Assembly: GCA_903851035.1 (NCBI GenBank)
Contig: CAINND010000085.1
Location: forward strand, 1 to 64,000
Origin: an uncultured Acidobacteriota bacterium
Lineage (GTDB): Bacteria > Acidobacteriota > Terriglobia > Terriglobales > Acidobacteriaceae
Length of the DNA: 64,000 bases
Direction of reading: 5' to 3'
Below the pieces are notes generated by a model. The model was not told where the DNA came from. It worked only from the letters and a program-made list of their open reading frames with translations, and did no database searches. The position numbers and the translations under genes were made by a program. Below are positions 8,481 through 15,613 of the stretch, in pieces (position 1 is the first letter of the stretch; each line of letters opens with the position of its first letter).

Positions 8481-8594
8481 TCCCCACACTCCTGTGCCGA
8501 TAGGCATAAAGATTATAGCGCGGCTGGGAACCCGCTTTGCAGATGGCTGGCCTAAGACTCAGCCAGCCAGCAAACGTCAATATGCGTGTTTTCT

Positions 8595-8942
8595 TTAGAT
8601 TTCGATGACGTTAGGCAGAGACTCAAGATAACGCACAATCTGGCTGCGCTGCTCATCGCTAGGTTCAACAAATTCCATGCCGCAGCGGAAACCTCTCTGG
8701 TTGCGCACCACCGTCTCTATTTTCATCGGTGTATTTTGCTCGGGCAACTCAAACTCGGCAGACAGGCACAGGCCTATCTCGAGCGGCTCAGACGAGTAAA
8801 CGCTCATGCCGCCCTCGCTCATCTCAAAGCTGCGGACGGTAAAAACGTCTGCATCGGCTGCGCCGGCGCGGCGCAGCTTGATACGGATATCAACCTTCTG
8901 GCGTTTGTGCTTTCGTGTTGGCGAATGGGTGGTCATCGTCAT
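8595..8942 (-). CDS. PilZ-domain-like protein
   Basis: A 115-aa cytoplasmic single-domain protein. A basic N-terminal segment (TRKHKRQKVDIRIKLRRAG) is followed by a strand with FEMSEGGMSVYSSEPL, which matches the second half of the PilZ c-di-GMP motif (D/N)xSxxG in spacing and general character, and a late RCGMEFVEPSDEQRSQI segment typical of PilZ ends. The first arginine motif is only approximate, so c-di-GMP binding is not certain. ATG 8942 is preceded by AAGAAGGTG; GTG 8948 is an alternative. It is monocistronic as far as can be seen. Confidence 0.7.
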   Translation of the reverse strand: MTMTTHSPTRKHKRQKVDIRIKLRRAGAADADVFTVRSFEMSEGGMSVYSSEPLEIGLCLSAEFELPEQNTPMKIETVVRNQRGFRCGMEFVEPSDEQRSQIVRYLESLPNVIEI

Positions 8943-9039
8943 GCTCACCTTCTTGAGCGCAACAGCCCCCTCATACTAACGAACGAACTCGTTTTTTGCC
9001 AGACCCGGAGGTAACCATTTAACAAACAAAAGTCACAAC

Positions 9040-10161
9040 CTAACCATTGCAGTTATCGGAATCGTAACAACCGGGCGACATTGCCTCCACGGTGCGCGTG
9101 GCGTCACCCTCGGCTGCCGCATCCTCCAACAGCTTCGGAGCCAGGAAGAAGCGGTCTACCTCATCCAGTATTTGCCGCGCCTCGCGGGAATCATAAATGG
9201 CCTTGCGCAGCCTAGCGCCGCCCTCCACGCCGTGGGTGAACCAGCTGGCAAACTGCTTCATGCGGCCAATCGCGCCGGGATGCCCCTCCTCCACCAGTAG
9301 TGAGAAGTAGCGTCGAATCATCTGGTAGCGGTCTTCGCGGCTGGCCACCGTGTAGGTGCCAGTGGCGGTGTGCTCGGCAATCTGGCGGAAGATCCACGGG
9401 TTGCTGGCTGCTGCGCGGCCAATCATCACCGCGTCGCAGCCGGTCTCGGCCACCATGGCGCGGGCATCCTCCGGGCTGCGAATGTCTCCATTGCCAATCA
9501 CGGGAATCTTGACCAGCGTCTTTAGCTCTGCAATCCACGGCCAGTGGGCCTGCCCGCTATATCCCTGCATACGAGTGCGGGCGTGCATGGCAATGGCGTC
9601 CAGACCGCAGTCTTCGGCCATGCGGGCCAGTTCGCGGAAGACCAGCTCATCCTCGCTCCAGCCAGCGCGGAATTTGACGGTAAAAGGAATCTTGACGGCC
9701 TTGCGCACGGCCTCGAAGATCTGGCGGATGGCGGGCAGGTCGCGCAGCAGCCCGCTGCCGCCGTTGCACTTGACCACCTTCTTTGCCGGGCATCCCAGGT
9801 TCAGGTCCACCATGTCGAAGCCGTGAGCCTCAATGCGGCGGGCGGCCTCGGCCAGCGATTCGGCGTGCGAACCGAAGAGCTGCGAGCTGATGGGGCGCTC
9901 GTCCTCAAAGAAGTGCAGGTAGCGCTTGGCCGTGGCATCGCGCCAGCGCACGACGCCATCGGCGCTGGTGAATTCGGTCATCAGCAGCCCGCAGCCACCC
10001 ATCTCGCGGATGAAGCGCCGGAAGACCGTGTCTGTGACGCCGGCCATGGGAGCCAGCACAGTGGCGGGAGTAATCCGTACGGCACCCACGCGCAGCTCAG
10101 CCGGAACCTTTACGCCCTCCGGGGCCAGGCGCTCCAGCGGATTGTCAAAATACTTAGTCAC
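9040..10161 (-). CDS. dusB: tRNA-dihydrouridine synthase (Dus, DusB-like)
   Basis: FMN-dependent reductase that forms dihydrouridine in the D-loop of tRNA. The 373-aa TIM barrel shows VLAPMAGVTDTVFRR near residue 35, SSQLFGSHAESLAEA, the catalytic cysteine in NLGCPAKKV near residue 122, VKFRAGW, MHARTRMQGYSGQAHW, GNGDIRSPEDA and MIGRAAASNPWIF, followed by the helical tRNA-binding domain. The start is GTG 10161. No Shine-Dalgarno is seen; TAAAAT lies 6 nt upstream of the start on the coding strand (10168-10173), suggesting a leaderless transcript. The last 30 residues extend past the usual end of the family. Confidence 0.93.
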   Translation of the reverse strand: MTKYFDNPLERLAPEGVKVPAELRVGAVRITPATVLAPMAGVTDTVFRRFIREMGGCGLLMTEFTSADGVVRWRDATAKRYLHFFEDERPISSQLFGSHAESLAEAARRIEAHGFDMVDLNLGCPAKKVVKCNGGSGLLRDLPAIRQIFEAVRKAVKIPFTVKFRAGWSEDELVFRELARMAEDCGLDAIAMHARTRMQGYSGQAHWPWIAELKTLVKIPVIGNGDIRSPEDARAMVAETGCDAVMIGRAAASNPWIFRQIAEHTATGTYTVASREDRYQMIRRYFSLLVEEGHPGAIGRMKQFASWFTHGVEGGARLRKAIYDSREARQILDEVDRFFLAPKLLEDAAAEGDATRTVEAMSPGCYDSDNCNG

Positions 10162-10247
10162 TGTTCTATTTTACCGGGATTTCCAATGGCGGGGCTTTCC
10201 CGCCATGCTGCGTGATAGCAAGCCAAGGCAGTGATGGTGCTGGCCCC

Positions 10248-10276
10248 AATGCAAAGCCCCTGCCGAAGCAGGGGCT
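10248..10276 (-). terminator. Terminator after rpmE
   Basis: A 9-bp GC-rich stem with a C(UUCG)G tetraloop on the minus strand (10255-10276), followed by TTTGC. It lies about 70 bp after the rpmE stop. Confidence 0.65.
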
Positions 10277-10346
10277 GAAAACTTGCGCCGAGGGCGTCTT
10301 CACCCCAGCAAGGATCGCTTGCCGGAGACCCCGACCACCCACGGGA

Positions 10347-10568
10347 TTATTTCTGTACGGGCTTCTCGTTCTTGGCGTACTTGCGGCGGAAGCGCTCGAT
10401 ACGTCCTGCGGTGTCGAGTACCTTTTGCTTGCCAGTAAAGAACGGGTGGCACTGCGAACAGATTTCTACGTGGAGGTCGCCATGGTTGGTGCTGCGCGTG
10501 GTAAACGAGCTGCCACAGGCACACTTGACCAGGATTTCTTCGTACTTGGGGTGGGTTGCTGCTTTCAT
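10347..10568 (-). CDS. rpmE: 50S ribosomal protein bL31
   Basis: A 73-aa ribosomal protein of the large-subunit central protuberance region. [12 protein letters not shown] is a usual start, and [12 protein letters not shown] with the later CSQCHPF gives the zinc-binding cysteine pattern of the C+ form of L31. It ends in [14 protein letters not shown]. An in-frame ATG further upstream (10631) would add 21 non-conserved residues and is rejected. It is a single gene with its own terminator. Confidence 0.95.
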   Translation of the reverse strand: MKAATHPKYEEILVKCACGSSFTTRSTNHGDLHVEICSQCHPFFTGKQKVLDTAGRIERFRRKYAKNEKPVQK

Positions 10569-10660
10569 AGTCCTCATCCGTCTGTAAACACAGACCTTAT
10601 TAGTATAGCCCGGCGGGGTTTTCTCCGGCAAGCGTGACTATACCTTTTGAAACCATGCGC

Positions 10661-11032
10661 TTAGCGGGGCGCGTCAGCCAGGTTGCGGCTCCGCTCGCGG
10701 GCTGCCCGCACGGCCTGCACCAGATTCCACAGCAGCGCCACCGCACCTGCGGCCACGGCAACCGGAGTGGCAATCGCACGGTAGGCCAGGGCCATGCGCA
10801 CATCGGAGTGGGTGACGACCGAAGTACCGATCATCCAGATGATGCCGACAAAGAGGCCCGCGCCCATGCCGACACCCATCCAGAAGATGGTGATGGCCAC
10901 AACGCGCAACAGCCGCAGCAGGCTCCAGAAGAACCAGCTCTCCTGCCGCGCCGGGCCATCGACAAACAACGTCTTGGTGCCGCGCGCCTCCATCTGCTTC
11001 AACATGGATTCGGTTTTGCTCACATCCAGCAT
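10661..11032 (-). CDS. Hypothetical membrane protein, 123 aa
   Basis: No recognised family. After a hydrophilic 30-residue start, a basic segment leads into two hydrophobic segments at about residues 40-68 (VVAITIFWMGVGMGAGLFVGIIWMI region) and 82-105. The tail is basic, RAARERSRNLADAPR. The strong ribosome-binding site AAGGGGGTG 4 nt before ATG 11032 supports the gene. It is probably a small inner-membrane protein, divergent from the next gene. Confidence 0.6.
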   Translation of the reverse strand: MLDVSKTESMLKQMEARGTKTLFVDGPARQESWFFWSLLRLLRVVAITIFWMGVGMGAGLFVGIIWMIGTSVVTHSDVRMALAYRAIATPVAVAAGAVALLWNLVQAVRAARERSRNLADAPR

Positions 11033-11127
11033 CGGTCACCCCCTTGGGCTAAATGTTACATCGCAAATTACATCGCGCCGGGTAAGCATATCGCCCGTGC
11101 GCGCCGTGCGCTAGAATGTAGTTTCCT

Positions 11128-11874
11128 ATGCCGCATACCATACAGGCAACCACGCACACACCGGCCGAGGTTCTAAGGCTCTCGCCAGTGCAGCAGGTGA
11201 CGAACGGAATCTGCTACGCCGCGAGCGGCGAGGTGAACCTGAGCAGCGGCGAGATGCAGCGCATGGTGGATGCCGTGCCCACGGCCATTGCCGCGGCCAT
11301 GACCCGCAAGGCGTTTTATTTTGTGCCGCTGGTGGTGGCCGATGGCGACCAGACGATGATCGCCGACCGTTATGACGTGCAACTGAGCGACCGCACGGTC
11401 TGCCATCGCAACCTTACGCTGGGCGATGCGCAGTGCGTTTTCATCTCCACCCGTTTGATGGACGACCGCTTTAGCGTGGCCTTTGAGTTCTACATCAACG
11501 TGGCGCACGCCTTTGCCGATCATGCCGGCTTCTCGCAGGTATTTGCCGATCTGGTCAGCAAGCAGGTGGCGGATCGCGTAAAAGGCGAGACCTCGCTCGA
11601 CGCGCACGAGCTGCGCAAGATCATCAGCAGCCCAGCGCCGGATGCGGAGAAAGCTCGGCAGGAATATTTCGAGACCACCTTCGCCGACGCCATCGCCATC
11701 TACCTGCTTTCGCTTTTCCTGGACGTGGATTACTACGAGCTGCGGGAGCGTGACTATCCTTTGCTGTCTCCGCCGGCCATGGCGGAGCGCCTGCGCAAGG
11801 TGGCCGAACTGTTTCCGGCGCCGCGCGGCTTTGAGTTCAACATCTTCTACAAGCGCCGTCCGGAGCCCCGCTAG
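11128..11874 (+). CDS. Conserved hypothetical protein, 248 aa
   Basis: Soluble alpha/beta protein of 248 residues without a signal peptide. I do not recognise the family. The visible segments include DRYDVQLSDRTVCHRNLTLGDAQCVF, a helix with EKARQEYFETTFADAIAIYLLSLFLDVDYYELRERDYPLL, and a basic end. It stops 2 nt before the ruvA ATG, so the two are very probably co-transcribed, suggesting but not proving a link to DNA repair. A TAGAAT hexamer ends 10 nt before the ATG and no Shine-Dalgarno is seen. Codon use matches its neighbours. Confidence 0.65.
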   Translation: MPHTIQATTHTPAEVLRLSPVQQVTNGICYAASGEVNLSSGEMQRMVDAVPTAIAAAMTRKAFYFVPLVVADGDQTMIADRYDVQLSDRTVCHRNLTLGDAQCVFISTRLMDDRFSVAFEFYINVAHAFADHAGFSQVFADLVSKQVADRVKGETSLDAHELRKIISSPAPDAEKARQEYFETTFADAIAIYLLSLFLDVDYYELRERDYPLLSPPAMAERLRKVAELFPAPRGFEFNIFYKRRPEPR

Positions 11875-11876
11875 CC

Positions 11877-12458
11877 ATGATCGCCCACCTGCGCGGAACC
11901 CTGCTGCCCAGCACTCCGGGGCAGGCCATTGTGGAGTGCTGCGGCGTCGGCTACCTGGTCACCATCAGCATGAACACCTTTGCCGCCCTCCCCGAGCCCG
12001 GCCGCGAGGTGAGCCTGCTCATCCACACCCATGTGCGCGAAGATCAGATTGCTCTCTTCGGCTTTGCCGCCGCCGAAGAGAAGCTGATGTTCGAAAAGCT
12101 GCTCGGCGTAAACGGCGTGGGACCAAAGCTCGCCATCGGCATCCTGGGCGGCATGAAAACCCTGGAGCTGGCATCGGCTATCCGCAGCGGAGACACCGTG
12201 CGGCTGACCCGCATGCCCGGCGTGGGCAAAAAGACCGCCGAGCGCATGGTGCTGGAGCTGAAGGACAAACTCGTCGAGTTTGCCGATCTTCCAGCGGCGC
12301 GTCCGCTGCATGCCCTGGCCAACGACGTGTTGAGTGCCCTGATTAACCTGGGCTACCAGCCGCTTGCGGCGGAAAAGGCTCTGGAAAAGCTCAGCGGGCG
12401 CGAGTTAAAGAGCTTCGAAGAACTCTTCCGCGCAGCGCTTGGCGAAATCTCCCGCTAA
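11877..12458 (+). CDS. ruvA: Holliday junction branch-migration protein RuvA
   Basis: A 193-aa DNA-binding subunit that holds the four-way junction for RuvB and RuvC. The N-terminal OB fold begins MIAHLRGTLL and contains VREDQIALFGF. The paired helix-hairpin-helix motifs are NGVGPKLAIGILGGM near residue 80 and PGVGKKTAERMVLELKDKL near residue 115. The C-terminal RuvB-binding helices (INLGYQPLAAEKALEKL, LKSFEELFRAALGEI) are present. It follows the unknown 248-aa gene by 2 nt. ruvB and ruvC are not in the window. Confidence 0.95.
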   Translation: MIAHLRGTLLPSTPGQAIVECCGVGYLVTISMNTFAALPEPGREVSLLIHTHVREDQIALFGFAAAEEKLMFEKLLGVNGVGPKLAIGILGGMKTLELASAIRSGDTVRLTRMPGVGKKTAERMVLELKDKLVEFADLPAARPLHALANDVLSALINLGYQPLAAEKALEKLSGRELKSFEELFRAALGEISR

Positions 12459-12538
12459 GCGCCGCCAAGCTCCGTTCACTACATTTTTTGGCTATTGCGC
12501 AGGATTCCATTCGCGCTGCCTCTCTTATTCAGGCGATA

Positions 12539-13015
12539 ATGAAGTTCATGCTTCTTACGCGCGCCGCCGACTATGCTGTCCGGGTCATGATACAGATGGC
12601 CAAACTGCCGGAGGGTCAGCGCACCTCCCTGCCCGAACTGGCCGCCAACACAAATGCCCCACAGAGCTTTCTGAGCAAAGTTCTGCAAACCTTAACCAAG
12701 GCCGGTTTGGTGCGCTCCTGGCGCGGTAACGAAGGTGGCTTTGAGATTCTGGCGCCGGGACGCAATGCCACACTGCGTACCGTGGTGGAGGCCGTGGATG
12801 GGCCACTCTTTCTCAACGTCTGCCTGACCAGCGGCGACAGCTGTGAACTGGAAAGACATTGCCCGGCGCACGAGGTGTGGGTGCGGGCGCAATCGGCGGT
12901 GATGAACATTCTCGACGAAGTCAGCGTTGCGCAAATGGCCCTGGGACATCAGCAGACGCACGGCGCAAAGCTGCAGCAGATCAGCGAGCTGCCGCCACGC
13001 CAGCAAAACGGCTGA
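12539..13015 (+). CDS. Rrf2-family transcription regulator, IscR-like
   Basis: A 158-aa winged-helix regulator. The N-terminus MKFMLLTRAADYAVRVM is the usual Rrf2 start, followed by the helix-turn-helix with SLPELAANTNAPQSFLSKVLQTLTKAGLVRSWRG. The sensor segment CLTSGDSCELERHC gives Cys-x6-Cys-x5-Cys, close to the [2Fe-2S] ligand spacing of IscR-type proteins, so it may sense iron-sulfur status or redox. ATG 12539 is chosen over an upstream in-frame start at 12488 because the family begins here. It lies 80 bp after ruvA; no isc or suf genes are visible nearby. The target is unknown. Confidence 0.85.
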   Translation: MKFMLLTRAADYAVRVMIQMAKLPEGQRTSLPELAANTNAPQSFLSKVLQTLTKAGLVRSWRGNEGGFEILAPGRNATLRTVVEAVDGPLFLNVCLTSGDSCELERHCPAHEVWVRAQSAVMNILDEVSVAQMALGHQQTHGAKLQQISELPPRQQNG

Positions 13016-13038
13016 CCGTTTTTCAACTCTCCACACAG

Positions 13039-13058
13039 GGCCGCCAGCGCGGCCTTTT
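13039..13058 (+). terminator. Terminator between the Rrf2 gene and mnmE
   Basis: GGCCGC-CAGC-GCGGCC followed by TTTTCT, directly before the convergent mnmE stop. Confidence 0.65.
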
Positions 13059-14414
13059 CTATTTTCCGATGCAGAAGGTGGAAAAGATGACATCGAGGAT
13101 GTCATCCGTGGTCGTCGCGCCGGTCAGCTCGTCCAGCGAGCGCAGCGCGGTGTACAGGTCGAGCAGCAGCATTTCATGCGGCACGCGATTGGCCACCGAG
13201 ATGTTAGCAGCCTGCAATGCTTCAACAGCAACATGCACCGTCTGCTGCTGACGCAGGTTGGTGACCAGCGCGCCCTCCGGTGCTGCGGTGCCGCCGCGAA
13301 TGCAGTGCAATATCTCCTCCCGCAGCACAGGAATGCCATCGCCATTCAACGCGGAGCAGCGCACCACGGGCAGCTGAGTTGCGGGAGCAGACGCTTCGCC
13401 CAAGTCACATTTGTTCGCCACAACCACGGCCACGCGCTCGCGCACATCGTTCAGCAACTCACGATCCACGTCGCTCAGCGGTGCGCTGGAATCCAGCACG
13501 ACCAGCACCAGGTCGGCGTCGGCCAGGGCCTCCATGGATTTACGAATGCCGATGGCCTCAGCTTCATCCAGTGCCACACGCATACCGGCCGTGTCCACCA
13601 GGCGCACGGGCAGTCCGCCCAAAGTCACAGTCTCAGTGACAAGATCGCGAGTGGTTCCCGGAGCGGCGGTTACAATGGCTCGCTCGCGCTCCACCAGTCG
13701 GTTGAAGAGGCTGCTCTTGCCGACGTTCGGACGCCCCACGATGGCCAGCGTCAACCCGGCGTGCACGACGCGGCCAAATGCAAAGCTGGCTTCCAGTTTA
13801 TGCAGCGGTTCGGCAATGGAGGCCAGGGCTGAAACAATTTCCGCCGCGGGCATCTCGCTGACTTCATCTTCCGCAAAGTCCAGGCCGGCTTCCAGGCACG
13901 CAATCAACTCCACCAGCGCGCGCTTGATGGGTTGCACGGTGTGCGACAGTTCACCGTGCAACTGACGGGCTGCGACCTTCGCCTGATACAAACTCTCAGC
14001 ATCAATCAGATCGCGCACGGCTTCGGCCTGCGTCAGGTCCAGGCGGCCATGGAGAAACGCGCGTTGCGTAAACTCACCCGGCGCGGCCATGCGCGCGCCC
14101 CGGGCCACGGCCATCTCCACCACGCGGGCCAGCACCACGGGCGAGCCGTGGCAGCTCAACTCAACTACGTCATCTGTGGTGTAGGAGTGCGGCGCGGCAA
14201 AGTAGGTGACCACGATCTCGTCAATACGATCTCTTGTTACGGTATCCACCAGTTCACAGAAAACAGCGCGATTGGCTTCGAGATCTCGTCCGCCGGGCAG
14301 GCGCAACATCGCCTCGGCAATCGCGCGTGCTTCGCTGCCGCTGAGGCGCACCACACCCAGGCCTCCTCGGCCGGGAGGTGTGGCAATGGCGACGATAGTG
14401 TCATCCAGATGCAT
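13059..14414 (-). CDS. mnmE: tRNA modification GTPase MnmE (TrmE)
   Basis: GTPase partner of MnmG in cmnm5U34 synthesis. The 451-aa chain begins with the TrmE_N tetrahydrofolate-binding domain (MHLDDTIVAIATPPGRGGLGVVRLSG), then helices, then an inserted G domain with GRPNVGKSSLFNRL near residue 225, the switch APGTTRD, DTAGMR and NKCD. It ends in FCIGK, carrying the catalytic C-terminal cysteine typical of MnmE. The length is normal. mnmG is in the same window but separated by about 10 kb. Confidence 0.96.
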   Translation of the reverse strand: MHLDDTIVAIATPPGRGGLGVVRLSGSEARAIAEAMLRLPGGRDLEANRAVFCELVDTVTRDRIDEIVVTYFAAPHSYTTDDVVELSCHGSPVVLARVVEMAVARGARMAAPGEFTQRAFLHGRLDLTQAEAVRDLIDAESLYQAKVAARQLHGELSHTVQPIKRALVELIACLEAGLDFAEDEVSEMPAAEIVSALASIAEPLHKLEASFAFGRVVHAGLTLAIVGRPNVGKSSLFNRLVERERAIVTAAPGTTRDLVTETVTLGGLPVRLVDTAGMRVALDEAEAIGIRKSMEALADADLVLVVLDSSAPLSDVDRELLNDVRERVAVVVANKCDLGEASAPATQLPVVRCSALNGDGIPVLREEILHCIRGGTAAPEGALVTNLRQQQTVHVAVEALQAANISVANRVPHEMLLLDLYTALRSLDELTGATTTDDILDVIFSTFCIGK

Positions 14415-14430
14415 GAGATATTTTCAGTCG

Positions 14431-14856
14431 CTACGAGGCTCGCACAAAACCACCCTGCAAAACCATCTCAGGAATGATGGCTACAGACTTTTCAGGGTGA
14501 CCCGGACGGTAGCGTACGTCAATCGGCATATCTTTGGGGAGAGCGGCGTGCACATCTTCTTTCCTGCGAAAGGTCAGGCTACGAAAGAAGGGAATCTCGC
14601 CGGAGTAATATTCACCATCCACAACGTAAACATAACTGACATTGCACATCGAGCCATCCACGCCGGGCATGATGCTCACCACGCGGCCCTGCACAATTGG
14701 CCAGTACTTTGAGCGAGAGAGCCACCAGCGCCGCGCCAGCCAGCCTCCGCCGCCCACCGCCGGAAATGCCAGCACCTTTGCCAGCTTGACGAAGATAAAT
14801 ATCCACTCCGGGCGGAGCCAGTGCATGTGTAGCCATTCCATCATGCCCTTCATCAT
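14431..14856 (-). CDS. Hypothetical membrane protein, DUF3592-like
   Basis: A 141-aa protein with a tryptophan-rich N-terminal hydrophobic region (WIFIFVKLAKVLAFPAVG) and a basic junction (ARRWWLSRSKYW). A C-terminal beta domain follows (VQGRVVSIMPGVDG, then VSYVYVVDGEYYSGEIPF) and ends in a DVRYRPGHPEKSV motif. That last motif is the hallmark of DUF3592-type proteins, where a Y.P..P motif follows an extracytoplasmic beta domain. Function unknown. The ATG at 14856 is the first ATG; an in-frame TTG at 14877 is possible. It lies between mnmE and khpB on the same strand. Confidence 0.6.
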   Translation of the reverse strand: MMKGMMEWLHMHWLRPEWIFIFVKLAKVLAFPAVGGGGWLARRWWLSRSKYWPIVQGRVVSIMPGVDGSMCNVSYVYVVDGEYYSGEIPFFRSLTFRRKEDVHAALPKDMPIDVRYRPGHPEKSVAIIPEMVLQGGFVRAS

Positions 14857-14874
14857 AGCGCCGCCGTATAGCTG

Positions 14875-14906
14875 CAAAAGAAAATAGCCGGAGATTTTCT
14901 CCGGCT
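14875..14906 (-). terminator. Terminator after khpB
   Basis: A 9-bp stem AGCCGGAGA / TCTCCGGCT (14886-14906) with a 3-nt loop, followed on the minus strand by ATTTTCTTTT. Confidence 0.8.
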
Positions 14907-14925
14907 CTGCGTACTACCATTTTGC

Positions 14926-15594
14926 CTAGTAGCGACCGCGGCCACCACCGCCACGGCTTCCGCCGCGTCCGCCACCGCCACGTCCGCCGCGACCACCGCC
15001 GCCGCTTCGGCCACCGCTGCGTCCGCCAAAACCACGGCCGGAATTACGTCCACCAAAGCCGCGTCCCGCGCCAGGAGCCGCAGGTGCCGGTCCACGATAA
15101 TCCTTGGGATAGACGACCAGGTGACGATCGCGTCCTTCGCCTTCGCTCTCCGTGCGCAGGCCCTCGGTCTCTTTCAGCGCCAGGTGCACCACGCGGCGCT
15201 CGCGGCTGTTCATGGGAGCGAACGCATAAGGTTCGCCGCTGTCCAGAACCTTATCCGCCGCCGCCTGGGCCTTCTCCACCAGCTCGTCGGTGCGATCCTG
15301 ACGATAGCCGTCGGCGTCAAAAACAATGCGCTCGTTATCTTCCAGCAGGTCGCCCGCCGACTCGACGGCAACCAGCTCTAGGGCATTCAGCAGCTCGGCG
15401 TCGCGATCGGTCAGCAGCTCGGCGTCTGGCCCGCTGAAGTCCACCAGGATCGCCGGGCGATCCCATTCCGCACCCGGGTCCACCGGAGGATCGACGGCGA
15501 TGCGATACTTCAGCTTGAAGCCGCCAAGCCGTACGATGTTGTTCAATAGCTCGTTGATCTCTTTTGCCGCTTCAATCTTGTCTTCCATTGACAT
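14926..15594 (-). CDS. khpB: KhpB/Jag-type RNA-binding protein (KH-R3H) with RGG-rich tail
   Basis: A 222-aa RNA-binding protein of the Jag/KhpB family, usually encoded beside yidC as here (20 bp after it). The short N-terminal helix is followed by a KH-like segment (residues about 25-110) and an R3H domain with RERRVVHLALKET near residue 130. The Firmicute Jag_N domain is absent. The last 50 residues are almost only Gly, Arg, Ser and Phe in RGG and GRGFGG units, reminiscent of eukaryotic RGG-box RNA-binding tails. That tail is unusual for the family and may give extra RNA binding or promote condensates; this is inference. Confidence 0.85.
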   Translation of the reverse strand: MSMEDKIEAAKEINELLNNIVRLGGFKLKYRIAVDPPVDPGAEWDRPAILVDFSGPDAELLTDRDAELLNALELVAVESAGDLLEDNERIVFDADGYRQDRTDELVEKAQAAADKVLDSGEPYAFAPMNSRERRVVHLALKETEGLRTESEGEGRDRHLVVYPKDYRGPAPAAPGAGRGFGGRNSGRGFGGRSGGRSGGGGRGGRGGGGRGGSRGGGGRGRY

Positions 15595-15613
15595 GGGTCG
15601 TTCTCCTCGGCGG

